Positions 31,855-39,758 of a DNA stretch of 53,543 nucleotides are shown piece by piece. Numbering within the stretch: position 1 is the stretch's first letter; the number at the start of each line of letters is the position of its first letter. This DNA is from Iamia sp035765045 (GTDB lineage: Bacteria > Actinomycetota > Acidimicrobiia > Acidimicrobiales > Iamiaceae): NCBI GenBank assembly GCA_035765045.1, contig DASTYI010000121.1, positions 1-53,543 on the forward strand, given 5' to 3'. Made by a program: the position numbers and the translations under genes. Below the pieces are notes generated by a model that saw only the letters and a list, made by a program, of their open reading frames with translations, was not told the origin of the DNA and did no database searches.

Positions 31855-31919
31855 CGTACGAACGGTGCCAGGCACCATCCGTACGGACGTACGAACGGTG
31901 CCAGGCACCGTCCGTACGG
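31854..31919. repeat. tandem pair of 33-nt palindromic units
   Basis: Two units (31854-31886 and 31887-31919) differ at one base (A31877/G31910). Each is a palindrome: CGTACG, ACGGTGCC, central A, GGCACC(G/A)T, CGTACG, with a single A/C mismatch pair. The array starts at the last base of the P450 stop codon and ends 11 nt before the next ATG. It may form a double hairpin in the mRNA between P450 and SDR or bind a dimeric protein. Confidence 0.9.
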
Positions 31920-31930
31920 CGGTGGCGGTG

Positions 31931-32734
31931 ATGCCGCGGTACGCGCCGCACCCCGAGCGGCGGCCCGCCGCGGTCACCGGGGCGTCGTCGGGGATCGGCG
32001 CCGCCGTCGCCACCCAGCTGGCCGAGGCCGGCCACCCGGTCGTGCTCGGCGCCCGCCGGGTCGAGCGCTGCGAGGACCTGGCTGCCACGCTCCGGGCCGA
32101 GGGCCACGAGGCCGCCGCCGTCCCGCTCGACCTCACCGACCCCGGGAGCATCGAGGCCTTCGCCCGCCGGGCCGCCGACGCCCACGGCCCGCTGGAGGTG
32201 TTCGTCAGCAACGCCGGCGAGGTCTGGCCCCAGGCCGTCCACGCCACCGACCCGGTCACCTTCACCCGCCAGGTGCAGGTCAACCTGCTCGGCGCCCAGG
32301 CCCTCGTCCACGCCGTGGTGCCGGGGATGGTCGACCGGGGGCGGGGCGACGTCGTCCTCGTCACCTCCGACGTCGTGCGCGCCCCCCGCCCGCTGATGGG
32401 CGCCTACATGACGGCCAAGGCCGGGCTGGAGGGGATGGCCCGGGCCATGCAGATGGAGCTGGAGGGCAGCGGCGTGCGGGCCGGCATGGTCCGCCCCGGA
32501 CCCTCGTCGACCGAGCAGGGCACGGGCTGGACCGAGGAGGTCGTCGTCGAGGTGGTCGACGAGTGGAGCCGCTGGGGGCTGATCCGCCACGACGGTGCCC
32601 TCCGCCCCGGCGACGTGGCCCGCGCCGTGATCGCCATGGTGTCCCAGCCCCGGGGCACCCACCTGACCCTGATCGAGGTCGAGCCCGAGGCGCCGAGCGC
32701 CCGGCGCACCCACACCCCTGGAGGATCCGCATGA
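31931..32734 (+). CDS. SDR-family oxidoreductase (Rv0765c-like)
   Basis: A protein of 267 aa from ATG 31931; a longer reading frame would begin inside the tandem repeat and is rejected. The TGASSGIGAAVA cofactor motif, VSNAGEV (NNAG variant), Ser in LVTSDVVRA, and Tyr and Lys in GAYMTAKAGL are visible. It matches the SDR that sits between CYP123 and CYP51 in mycobacteria. A 3-oxo or 3-hydroxy sterol substrate is possible. It overlaps the CYP51 start by ATGA. Confidence 0.87.
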   Translation: MPRYAPHPERRPAAVTGASSGIGAAVATQLAEAGHPVVLGARRVERCEDLAATLRAEGHEAAAVPLDLTDPGSIEAFARRAADAHGPLEVFVSNAGEVWPQAVHATDPVTFTRQVQVNLLGAQALVHAVVPGMVDRGRGDVVLVTSDVVRAPRPLMGAYMTAKAGLEGMARAMQMELEGSGVRAGMVRPGPSSTEQGTGWTEEVVVEVVDEWSRWGLIRHDGALRPGDVARAVIAMVSQPRGTHLTLIEVEPEAPSARRTHTPGGSA

Positions 32735-34089
32735 CCGTGCTGACCCAACCCCCCACCGTGAGCGGGGACGACGGGGGGACCGGCCACCTCGAGGAGCTGC
32801 GGCGCGACCCGCTCGGGCTGATGGCCCGGGTTCGGGAGGAGTGCGGCGACGCCGGCGTGTTCCGGCTCCACGACCAGGAGGTCGTGCTCCTCACCGGGCC
32901 CGAGGCCAACGAGGCCTACTTCCGGGCCCCCGACGAGGTCCTCGACCAGGCCGCCGCCTACCCGTTCATGACCCCGATCTTCGGCGAGGGCGTGGTGTTC
33001 GACGCCAGCCCCGAGCGCCGCCGCGAGGCCCTCCACAACCAGGCCCTGCGGGACCGGTTCATGCGGGGCCACGCCCAGACGATCGCCGCCGAGGTCGAGC
33101 GGATGGTCGCCGGGTGGGACGACGAGGGCGAGATCGACCTCCTCGACTTCTTCGCCGAGCTGACCATCTACACGTCGAGCGCCTGCCTGATCGGCGCCCG
33201 CTTCCGCGACCAGCTCGACGGCCGCTTCGCCGAGCTGTACCACGACCTGGAGAAGGGCACCGACGCCCTCGCCTACGTCGACCCCTACGCCGACATCCCG
33301 TCGTTCCGGGCCCGCGACGAGGCCCGCGTCGGCCTGGTCGCCCTCGTGCAGGCGATCATGGACAGCCGCGCCGCCTCCGACGAGGAGGTGCCCAAGGAGG
33401 AGCGGGACCTGCTCGACGTCCTCATGTCGATCAAGGACGAGGACGGCCGCGACCGGTTCAGCGCCGACGAGGTCACCGGGATGTTCATCTCGATGATGTT
33501 CGCCGGGCACCACACCACCTCGGGCACGGCGGCGTGGACGCTGATCGAGCTGCTCCGCCACCCCGACGAGATGGCCAAGGTCAACCAGGAGCTCGACGAC
33601 CTCTTCGCCGGCGGCGGCGACGTCAGCTACCAGGCCCTGCGGGAGATCCCCCGCCTGGAGTCGGCGATCAAGGAGGCGCTGCGCCTCCACCCGCCGCTGA
33701 TCCTCGTGCTCCGCAAGGCCACCGCCGACGTGGAGCTGGCCGGCCACGCCATCCGCGAGGGCCAGCTCGTCGGCGCCAGCCTGAGCGTGTCGAACCGGCT
33801 GCCCGAGGCCTTCCCCGACCCCGACGCCTTCGTCCCCGACCGCTACCTCGACCCCCGCAACGAGGATGTGGCCAACCCGTGGAGCTGGATCCCGTTCGGG
33901 GCCGGCCGCCACCGCTGCGTCGGCGCCGCCTTCGCCCTGATGCAGCTCAAGGCCATCTTCTGCGTGCTGCTCCAGGACTGGGAGATCACCGCCGCCCAGC
34001 CGCCCGAGACCTACCGCAACGACCACTCGAAGATGGTGGTGCAGCTGGCCCAGCCCTGCGTCGCCCGCTACCGCCGCCGGGTGCGCTGA
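32731..34089 (+). CDS. cyp51: cytochrome P450 CYP51 (sterol 14-alpha-demethylase)
   Basis: A protein of 452 aa with a ribosome site (GGAGG) before ATG 32731. Diagnostic CYP51 residues are present: the I-helix FAGHHTTSGTAAWTLIEL (258-263 region, with the His-Thr proton relay), RLHPPLILVLRKA, the heme loop WIPFGAGRHRCVGAAFALMQ (ligand Cys396) and the C-terminal YRNDHSKMVVQLAQP. These match bacterial CYP51, whose known reaction is removal of the 14-alpha-methyl group of sterols in three steps. Whether this organism makes sterols cannot be seen here; degradation of foreign sterols is the alternative. A ferredoxin follows at once (TGATG overlap). Confidence 0.93.
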   Translation: MTVLTQPPTVSGDDGGTGHLEELRRDPLGLMARVREECGDAGVFRLHDQEVVLLTGPEANEAYFRAPDEVLDQAAAYPFMTPIFGEGVVFDASPERRREALHNQALRDRFMRGHAQTIAAEVERMVAGWDDEGEIDLLDFFAELTIYTSSACLIGARFRDQLDGRFAELYHDLEKGTDALAYVDPYADIPSFRARDEARVGLVALVQAIMDSRAASDEEVPKEERDLLDVLMSIKDEDGRDRFSADEVTGMFISMMFAGHHTTSGTAAWTLIELLRHPDEMAKVNQELDDLFAGGGDVSYQALREIPRLESAIKEALRLHPPLILVLRKATADVELAGHAIREGQLVGASLSVSNRLPEAFPDPDAFVPDRYLDPRNEDVANPWSWIPFGAGRHRCVGAAFALMQLKAIFCVLLQDWEITAAQPPETYRNDHSKMVVQLAQPCVARYRRRVR

Positions 34090-34289
34090 TGGGCTGGAAG
34101 GTCGTCGTCGACCGGGACCTGTGCCAGGGCCACGGGGTGTGCGAGGCCGAGGCGCCCGCGGTCTTCGAGGTCCCCAAGCACGACCTCGTCGTGCTGAGCG
34201 AGAGGCCGCCCGACGACCAGCGCGCCGCCGTCGACCTGGCCGTGAGGTACTGCCCCACCCACGCCCTGTCCGTCCAGGAGGATGAATGA
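34089..34289 (+). CDS. 3Fe-4S ferredoxin (CYP51-associated)
   Basis: A protein of 66 aa. The cluster ligands are Cys in CQGHGVC (Cys-x5-Cys with His at the middle position where a fourth Cys would be in 4Fe-4S proteins) and the later CPTHA, the pattern of actinobacterial P450 ferredoxins (Cxx-X-xxC...CP). It corresponds to Rv0763c beside CYP51 and is the likely electron donor of CYP51, possibly also of the other two P450s in the cluster, since no other ferredoxin gene is present. Stop/start overlap with both neighbours. Confidence 0.9.
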   Translation: MGWKVVVDRDLCQGHGVCEAEAPAVFEVPKHDLVVLSERPPDDQRAAVDLAVRYCPTHALSVQEDE

Positions 34290-34846
34290 CCGCCTACCCC
34301 CGTGCCGAGCTCGAGGAGATGGTCGAGCGTTGGCTCCGGGCCAACCGGGACGCCGAGGCGGCCGGGGACTGGAAGCCGATGGCCGACATGTACACCGAGG
34401 ACGCCACCTACGGCTGGAACTACGGCCCCGACACCGAGTTCATGGCCACCGGTCGCGAGGAGATCCGCGAGATCGCCCTCGGGCTGGAGATGGACGGCCT
34501 CGGGGGCTGGGAGTACCCCTACGAGGAGGTCGTGATCGACGAGTCCAAGGGGCACGTGATCGGCTTCTGGCGCCAGATCGCCGACGCCACCCGGGAGGAC
34601 GGCAGCCGCTACGAGGTCGCCGGCATCGGGGGGTCGTGGTTCATCTACGGCGGCGACTTCCAGTGGCGCTGGCAGCGCGACTGGTTCGACTTCGGCAACG
34701 CCGCCAACGTCTTCCTGGAGATGCTCTCGGACGGCAAGCTCTCCGCGGGCATGACGGCCCGGATGAACCGGTCGATGAAGGCCGACCTGCCCGGCTACTA
34801 CCCGGTCCACCAGGCCCCGACGGGCCTGTGGCAGCGCCCCTCGTGA
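34286..34846 (+). CDS. SnoaL/NTF2-like protein
   Basis: A protein of 186 aa. The cone-shaped NTF2-like fold is indicated by LEEMVERWLRANRDAEAAGDWK, DMYTEDATYGWNYG, and the long aromatic strand region SWFIYGGDFQWRWQRDWFDFGN. No catalytic residue is certain. In mycobacteria a protein of similar size follows the ferredoxin in this locus (Rv0762c). A ligand-binding or isomerase-like role on a sterol intermediate is an inference. It overlaps the aldehyde dehydrogenase by GTGA. Confidence 0.75.
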   Translation: MTAYPRAELEEMVERWLRANRDAEAAGDWKPMADMYTEDATYGWNYGPDTEFMATGREEIREIALGLEMDGLGGWEYPYEEVVIDESKGHVIGFWRQIADATREDGSRYEVAGIGGSWFIYGGDFQWRWQRDWFDFGNAANVFLEMLSDGKLSAGMTARMNRSMKADLPGYYPVHQAPTGLWQRPS

Positions 34847-36315
34847 CGGACCTCCAGGCCGCGGGGCTCGACGTCCTCCTCGTCGACGGGGAGCTGCGGG
34901 CGGCCGGCGGGGGCGCGACGTTCGAGACGGTGGACCCGGCCACCGAGGAGGTCCTCGGCGTCGCCGCCGACGGCACCGCGGCCGACATGGACGCCGCCAT
35001 CGGCGCCGCCCGGCGGGCCTTCGACGAGACGTCCTGGAGCACCGATGTCGACCTGCGGGTGCGGTGCATCCGCCAGCTCCACGACGCCCTCGTCGCCCAC
35101 GGCGAGGAGATGCGGGCCCTGACCACGGCCGAGGTCGGGGCGCCGGCCTTCCTCACCACCGGCCCGCAGTACGACGGGCCCGTCGCCGACCTGACCTTCG
35201 CCGCCGACACGGCCGAGGGCTACCCGTGGCGGACCGACCTCGGCACCTCGACGGTGATGGGGATCGACTCCCGCCGGTACCTGGAGCGGGAGGCGGTCGG
35301 GGTCGTCGGGGCGGTGACGCCGTGGAACTTCCCGCACCAGATCAACCTGGCCAAGATCGGCCCGGCCCTCGCCGCCGGCAACACCGTCGTGCTCAAGCCG
35401 GCGCCCGACACCCCGTGGGCGGCGTCGGCCGTGGCCCGGATCGCCGCCACCGAGACCGACATCCCGGCCGGCGTGCTCAACGTCGTGACCTCGTCGGACC
35501 ACGCCGTCGGCGCCCAGCTGTCGTCGGACCCGCGGGTCGACCTCGTCTCCTTCACCGGCTCGACCGCGACGGGCAAGAGGGTGATGGCCGCCGCCTCCGA
35601 CACGCTCAAGCGGGTCTTCCTCGAGCTCGGCGGCAAGTCGGCCTTCGTCGTGCTCGACGACGCCGACATCGCCGCCGCCTGCGGGCTGGCCGCCTTCACC
35701 GTCTGCACCCACGCCGGCCAGGGCTGCGCCATCACCACCCGCCTGCTCCTGCCCCGCGCCCGGTTCGACGAGGGCGTCGACGCCGTGGCCGCCACCATGG
35801 CCGCCCTCGCCCCCGGCGACCCGACCGACCCGGGGACGATCTGCGGCCCGTTGATCTCGGCCCGCCAGCGCGACCGGGTGCTCGGCTACCTCGACCTGGC
35901 CCGCCAGGAGGGCGGGTCGTTCGCCTGCGGCGGCGGGCGGCCGGCGGGGCGGGACACGGGCTTCTTCGTCGAGCCGACGCTCGTCGTCGGGGTGGGCAAC
36001 GAGGCCCGGGTGGCCCAGGAGGAGATCTTCGGCCCGGTCCTCGTCGCCATCCCCCACGACGGCGACGACGACGCCGTGCGCATCGCCAACGACTCGATCT
36101 ACGGGCTGTCGGGCGCCGTCCACGGCGGCGATCTCGATCGCGCCCGGGCCGTCGCGTCCCGCCTCCGCACCGGCACCGTCGGCGTCAACGGCGGGATCTG
36201 GTACGGCGGCGACGTCCCCTTCGGCGGCTACAAGCAGTCCGGCCTGGGCCGCGAGATGGGCGTCCTCGGCTTCGAGGAGTACACCGAGGCCAAGGCCGTC
36301 GCGGTCCCGGCATGA
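34843..36315 (+). CDS. NAD(P)-dependent aldehyde dehydrogenase
   Basis: A protein of 490 aa, GTG start in a GTGA overlap. Signature residues are Asn in TPWNFPHQ, Lys in VVLKPAPDTPWAA, Glu261 in LELGGKS, and the catalytic Cys295 in HAGQGCAIT. The oligomerisation end GFEEYTEAKAV is typical. It resembles the AldA of the mycobacterial cyp51 locus (Rv0768), and may oxidise an aldehyde intermediate such as that formed in 14-demethylation or side-chain oxidation. Confidence 0.9.
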   Translation: MTDLQAAGLDVLLVDGELRAAGGGATFETVDPATEEVLGVAADGTAADMDAAIGAARRAFDETSWSTDVDLRVRCIRQLHDALVAHGEEMRALTTAEVGAPAFLTTGPQYDGPVADLTFAADTAEGYPWRTDLGTSTVMGIDSRRYLEREAVGVVGAVTPWNFPHQINLAKIGPALAAGNTVVLKPAPDTPWAASAVARIAATETDIPAGVLNVVTSSDHAVGAQLSSDPRVDLVSFTGSTATGKRVMAAASDTLKRVFLELGGKSAFVVLDDADIAAACGLAAFTVCTHAGQGCAITTRLLLPRARFDEGVDAVAATMAALAPGDPTDPGTICGPLISARQRDRVLGYLDLARQEGGSFACGGGRPAGRDTGFFVEPTLVVGVGNEARVAQEEIFGPVLVAIPHDGDDDAVRIANDSIYGLSGAVHGGDLDRARAVASRLRTGTVGVNGGIWYGGDVPFGGYKQSGLGREMGVLGFEEYTEAKAVAVPA

Positions 36316-36381
36316 ACCCGGATCCGGGGGCGGCCCACCCCCTCGCGGTTCCCGGGCCGGGCCGGTGGGCAGGACGGGCCG

Positions 36382-36837
36382 GTGACCGCACCGCCCCTCG
36401 TCGTCCGGACCGACCCGAGCAAGGCCCGGGGCTGGCTGACGCTGATCCTGGTGGCCAACGGGCTGCTCGCCGTCGTCTGCCTGGCCGGCGGGCTGTGGGC
36501 GGCGGGTGTCACCGAGGCGGCGTGGGGCGGGGCCGCCTTCGCCATCACGCTCGCCGGCGCCGTCTTCCAGATGGTCTTCCACGCCTTCGCCTACGGGCGG
36601 ATGCTCGGGGCCGACACCATCGCCGAGATCGGCCCGGCCGGCGTGCGGGGGCCCACGACCCGCTGGGAGCAGGTCGCCCTTCCGTGGTCCTCGATCGCCT
36701 CGGTCGCCAAGGGCTGGAACGCCGTCGTCGTCAAGGCGGTCGACGGCCCCAAGCTCGTCATCCCCGTCCGGGCCACCACGTCCGACGCCCACACCGTCCG
36801 CGCCGCCATCGCCCACTTCAGCGGGGGGCGCCTCTAG
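36382..36837 (+). CDS. two-TM protein with PH-like domain
   Basis: A protein of 151 aa, GTG start. Two hydrophobic segments (about residues 18-40 and 45-68) are followed by a small beta-rich domain with TIAEIGPAGVRGPTTRWEQV and the WSSIASVAKGWNAVVVKA strands typical of actinobacterial PH domain-containing membrane proteins. No function is known. It is inserted between the aldehyde dehydrogenase and SDR genes, an arrangement not in the mycobacterial locus as I recall it. Confidence 0.6.
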   Translation: MTAPPLVVRTDPSKARGWLTLILVANGLLAVVCLAGGLWAAGVTEAAWGGAAFAITLAGAVFQMVFHAFAYGRMLGADTIAEIGPAGVRGPTTRWEQVALPWSSIASVAKGWNAVVVKAVDGPKLVIPVRATTSDAHTVRAAIAHFSGGRL

Positions 36838-36850
36838 CCAGGAGCACCAC

Positions 36851-37600
36851 ATGAGGTTCGAGAACGAGGTCGCCATCGTCACCGGGGCGGCCCGGGGCAT
36901 CGGCGAGACCTACGCCCGCCGGCTGGCCGCCGAGGGCGCCGCGGTCGTCGTGGCCGACATCGACGAGGCCGGGGCCACCGCCGTGGCCGCCTCGATCGTC
37001 GAGGCCGGCGGCACCGCCCTCGGCGTGCGGGTCGACGTCTCGGACCCGGACTCGGCCGCCGAGATGGCCGCCACCGCCGTCGACCGGTTCGGCGGCATCG
37101 ACCACCTGGTCAACAACGCCGCCATCTACGGCGGGATGCAGATCGACCTCCTGCTGACGGTCGACTGGGACTACTACAAGCGCTTCATGGCCGTGAACAT
37201 GGACGGCGCCCTCATCTGCACCCGGGCCTGCTGGGAGCACATGGCGGCCCGGGGCGGCGGTGCCATCGTCAACCAGTCCTCGACGGCGGCCTGGCTCTAC
37301 GCCGGCTTCTACGGGCTGGCCAAGGTCGGCGTCAACGGGCTGACCCAGCAGCTGGCCCACGAGCTGGGCGGCTCGGGCATCCGGGTCAACGCCATCGCCC
37401 CCGGCCCGACCGACACCGAGGCCACCCGCGAGACGGTGCCCGAGTCGATCGTGCGGGACCTGGTGAAGGGGCTCGCCCTCAAGCGCCAGGGCACGCCCGA
37501 CGACATGGCCAACATGCTCCTCTTCCTGCTGTCCGACGAGGCCAGCTGGATCACCGGCCACATCTTCAACGTCGACGGCGGACAGGTGGTGCGGTCGTGA
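36851..37600 (+). CDS. SDR-family oxidoreductase (Rv0769-like)
   Basis: A protein of 249 aa with a ribosome site (AGGAG) 7 nt before ATG 36851. Motifs are VTGAARGIGETYA, NNAAIYGG, the Ser of NQSSTAAW, the catalytic YGLAK (Tyr/Lys), and NAIAPGPTDTEAT. It uses NAD(P) and belongs to the 3-ketoacyl/steroid dehydrogenase-like group. It overlaps the following dehydrogenase by GTGA. In mycobacteria the equivalent is Rv0769, next to aldA and a beta-hydroxyacid dehydrogenase. Confidence 0.9.
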   Translation: MRFENEVAIVTGAARGIGETYARRLAAEGAAVVVADIDEAGATAVAASIVEAGGTALGVRVDVSDPDSAAEMAATAVDRFGGIDHLVNNAAIYGGMQIDLLLTVDWDYYKRFMAVNMDGALICTRACWEHMAARGGGAIVNQSSTAAWLYAGFYGLAKVGVNGLTQQLAHELGGSGIRVNAIAPGPTDTEATRETVPESIVRDLVKGLALKRQGTPDDMANMLLFLLSDEASWITGHIFNVDGGQVVRS

Positions 37601-38436
37601 GCGAGAAGGTCGGCTTCATCGGGCTGGGCAACATCGGGGGGCCGATGGCCGAGCGGCTGCTCGACCACCCGGGCGGCCTGGTCGTCTGCGACATCGACGA
37701 GGCGGCCCGCGGGCGCTTCGCCGCCAAGGGGGCGGAGACGGCCGCCTCGGCCGCCGAGGTGATCGCCGCCGGGGCCACGGTCGTCTCGGTGATGGTGCGC
37801 GACGACGCCCAGGTGCGCACCGTCGTGGACGAGCTGCTGGCGACCGCCGCCCCCGGCACCGTCGTCGCCGTCCACTCGACCATCCGCCCCGAGACGGCCG
37901 AGGACCTGGCCCTGGTGGCCGGCCGGTCCGACGTCCACGTCCTCGACGCCCCCGTCAGCGGTGGGTTCATGGGAGCCGCCACCGGCCGCCTGGCCGTGCT
38001 CCTCGGGGGCGACGAGGCCGTCGTCGACCGCTGCCGGGAGGCCTTCGCCGCCTTCGCCGACAAGGTCGTGCACTTCGGGCCGGCCGGCGCCGGCACCCGG
38101 GCCAAGGTCGCCCGCAACCTGGTCACCTTCGCCAGCTTCGCCGCCGTCGGGGAGGCCCTGCGGCTGGCCGAGGCCGCCGGCCTCGACCTGGCCGCCCTGG
38201 GCGACGTCGTCCGCCACAGCGATGCCGTGACGGGCGGCGCCGGAGCGATCATGCTGCGGGACGTGACCGCCCCCCTCGCCGCCGACGACGGGCTCCGGCC
38301 CAGCTTCGAGCACGCCCTCGCCCTCGGGCAGAAGGACCTCGACCTGGCCCTCGCCATGGCCGCCGAGGCCGGGCTCGACCTGCCGCTGACCGCGCTGGCC
38401 CGCCAGCACCTGGCCGCCGCCCTGGGGCTCTCGTGA
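37597..38436 (+). CDS. beta-hydroxyacid dehydrogenase (3-hydroxyisobutyrate dehydrogenase-like)
   Basis: A protein of 279 aa, GTG start. The Rossmann motif GFIGLGNIGGPMAERLL and VVCDIDEAA (Asp favouring NAD) lie at the N-terminus. DAPVSGGFMGAATGRLAVLLGG is the family substrate-binding loop. The catalytic Lys is in GTRAKVARNLV, followed by the helical dimer domain. It is the analogue of Rv0770 in the mycobacterial cyp51 locus. It overlaps the next P450 by GTGA. Confidence 0.9.
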   Translation: MSEKVGFIGLGNIGGPMAERLLDHPGGLVVCDIDEAARGRFAAKGAETAASAAEVIAAGATVVSVMVRDDAQVRTVVDELLATAAPGTVVAVHSTIRPETAEDLALVAGRSDVHVLDAPVSGGFMGAATGRLAVLLGGDEAVVDRCREAFAAFADKVVHFGPAGAGTRAKVARNLVTFASFAAVGEALRLAEAAGLDLAALGDVVRHSDAVTGGAGAIMLRDVTAPLAADDGLRPSFEHALALGQKDLDLALAMAAEAGLDLPLTALARQHLAAALGLS

Positions 38437-39635
38437 GCCGCCACGCCGACCACCCGACCCGCGACGACATCGACCTGGTCGCCGGGGCGTTCTGGGGCCG
38501 CGACCCCCACGAGGAGATGGCGTGGATGCGGGCCAACGCCCCCGTCTACTGGGACGGCCGGGTGTGGGGCATCAGCCGCTACGCCGACCTCAAGGCCATC
38601 GCCAAGGACCCGGTCACGTTCTCCAACGCCGGCGGCATCCGCCCCGACTCGGGGCCGATCCCGATGATGATCGACATGGACGACCCCGCCCACCTCACGC
38701 GGCGGAAGCTGGTCAACAAGGGCTTCACGCCCCGCCGGGTGCGCGAGCAGGAGGCCGCCGTCCGCCGGGCCTGCGACCAGATCATCGACGCCGTCTGCGA
38801 GCGGGGCGAGTGCGACCTCGTCACCGACGTGGCCGCCTGGCTGCCGATGATCATGATCGGCGACGCCCTCGGCGTGGCCCCCTCGGACCGGGCCCAGCTG
38901 CTGGAGTGGTCCGACGCCCTGCTGTCGGCCCTGACCGGCGACCCCGACGACCTGGAGGGGGCGGCGGCCGCCTTCGGGGGCTACACCGAGTTCGCGCTGG
39001 AGACGATCGCCGACCGGCGGGCGAACCCGACCGACGACCTGATGTCGATCCTCGTCCACGCCGAGGTCGACGGCGACCGGCTCGACGACGACGAGGTCCT
39101 CCACGAGTCGCTGCTGATCCTGATCGGCGGCGACGAGACCACGCGCCACGTGATCTCGGGCGGGATGTACCAGCTGCTGACCCACCCCGACCAGCGCGAC
39201 CGGCTGGCCGCCGACCCGGCGCGGCTGCCGGGGGCGGTCGAGGAGATGCTGCGCTGGGTCAGCCCGATCAAGAACATGGCCCGCACCGCCACCCGCGACG
39301 TCGAGGTCGGCGGCCAGACGATCGCCGAGGGCGACAAGCTGCTGCTGCTGTACCCGTCGGCCAACCGGGACGAGGACGTCTTCGCCGACGCCGGCACCTT
39401 CACGATCGACCGCACCCCCAACGACCACGTCGCCTTCGGCTTCGGCACCCACTTCTGCCTGGGCGCCTCGCTGGCCCGCCTGGAGCTGACGTGCATGGTC
39501 GACCACCTGCTCCGCCGTCTCCCCGACCTGGCCGTGGCCCAGGACGACGAGCCCGCCGCCCGCCCCGCCAACTTCGTCTCCGGCTACGAGCACCTGAAGG
39601 TGACCTTCACCCCGACCGCCCCCCTCGCCCGGTGA
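38433..39635 (+). CDS. cytochrome P450, CYP142-like (steroid C26 hydroxylase type)
   Basis: A protein of 400 aa from GTG 38433. The combination SNAGGIRP, PMMIDMDDPAHLTRRKLVNK, the I-helix LIGGDETTRHVISGG, the ExxR motif EEMLRW, the heme loop AFGFGTHFCLGASLARLEL with ligand Cys342, and the end RPANFVSGYEHLKV closely follows what I know of CYP142 of mycobacteria, which oxidises the cholesterol side chain at C26/C27. It is the last gene of the + strand cluster. It needs a ferredoxin, and the one at 34089 is the nearest. Confidence 0.85.
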   Translation: MSRHADHPTRDDIDLVAGAFWGRDPHEEMAWMRANAPVYWDGRVWGISRYADLKAIAKDPVTFSNAGGIRPDSGPIPMMIDMDDPAHLTRRKLVNKGFTPRRVREQEAAVRRACDQIIDAVCERGECDLVTDVAAWLPMIMIGDALGVAPSDRAQLLEWSDALLSALTGDPDDLEGAAAAFGGYTEFALETIADRRANPTDDLMSILVHAEVDGDRLDDDEVLHESLLILIGGDETTRHVISGGMYQLLTHPDQRDRLAADPARLPGAVEEMLRWVSPIKNMARTATRDVEVGGQTIAEGDKLLLLYPSANRDEDVFADAGTFTIDRTPNDHVAFGFGTHFCLGASLARLELTCMVDHLLRRLPDLAVAQDDEPAARPANFVSGYEHLKVTFTPTAPLAR

Positions 39636-39758
39636 GCGCCGTCGAGCACTGGGGGGCCGTCTGCTGAGGCTCTGACCAGGGGTTGTGGTGGTCCGACCAC
39701 CGGGCGTGACACCTGGTGGGCGGGCTCATCATCGGGGGGTGGCGGCCGATGGACGCCC

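Noticed and set aside
31854..31919. CRISPR array
   Set aside because: The two units are adjacent without spacers and no cas gene is nearby.
31865..31930. N-terminal extension of the SDR through the tandem repeat
   Set aside because: The extension would be encoded by the palindromes; the family N-terminus is found right after ATG 31931.
39687..39701. Short palindrome GGTGGTC C GACCACC before the GGDEF-EAL gene
   Set aside because: Only 7-bp arms in very GC-rich DNA; too short to separate from chance and without a clear role.
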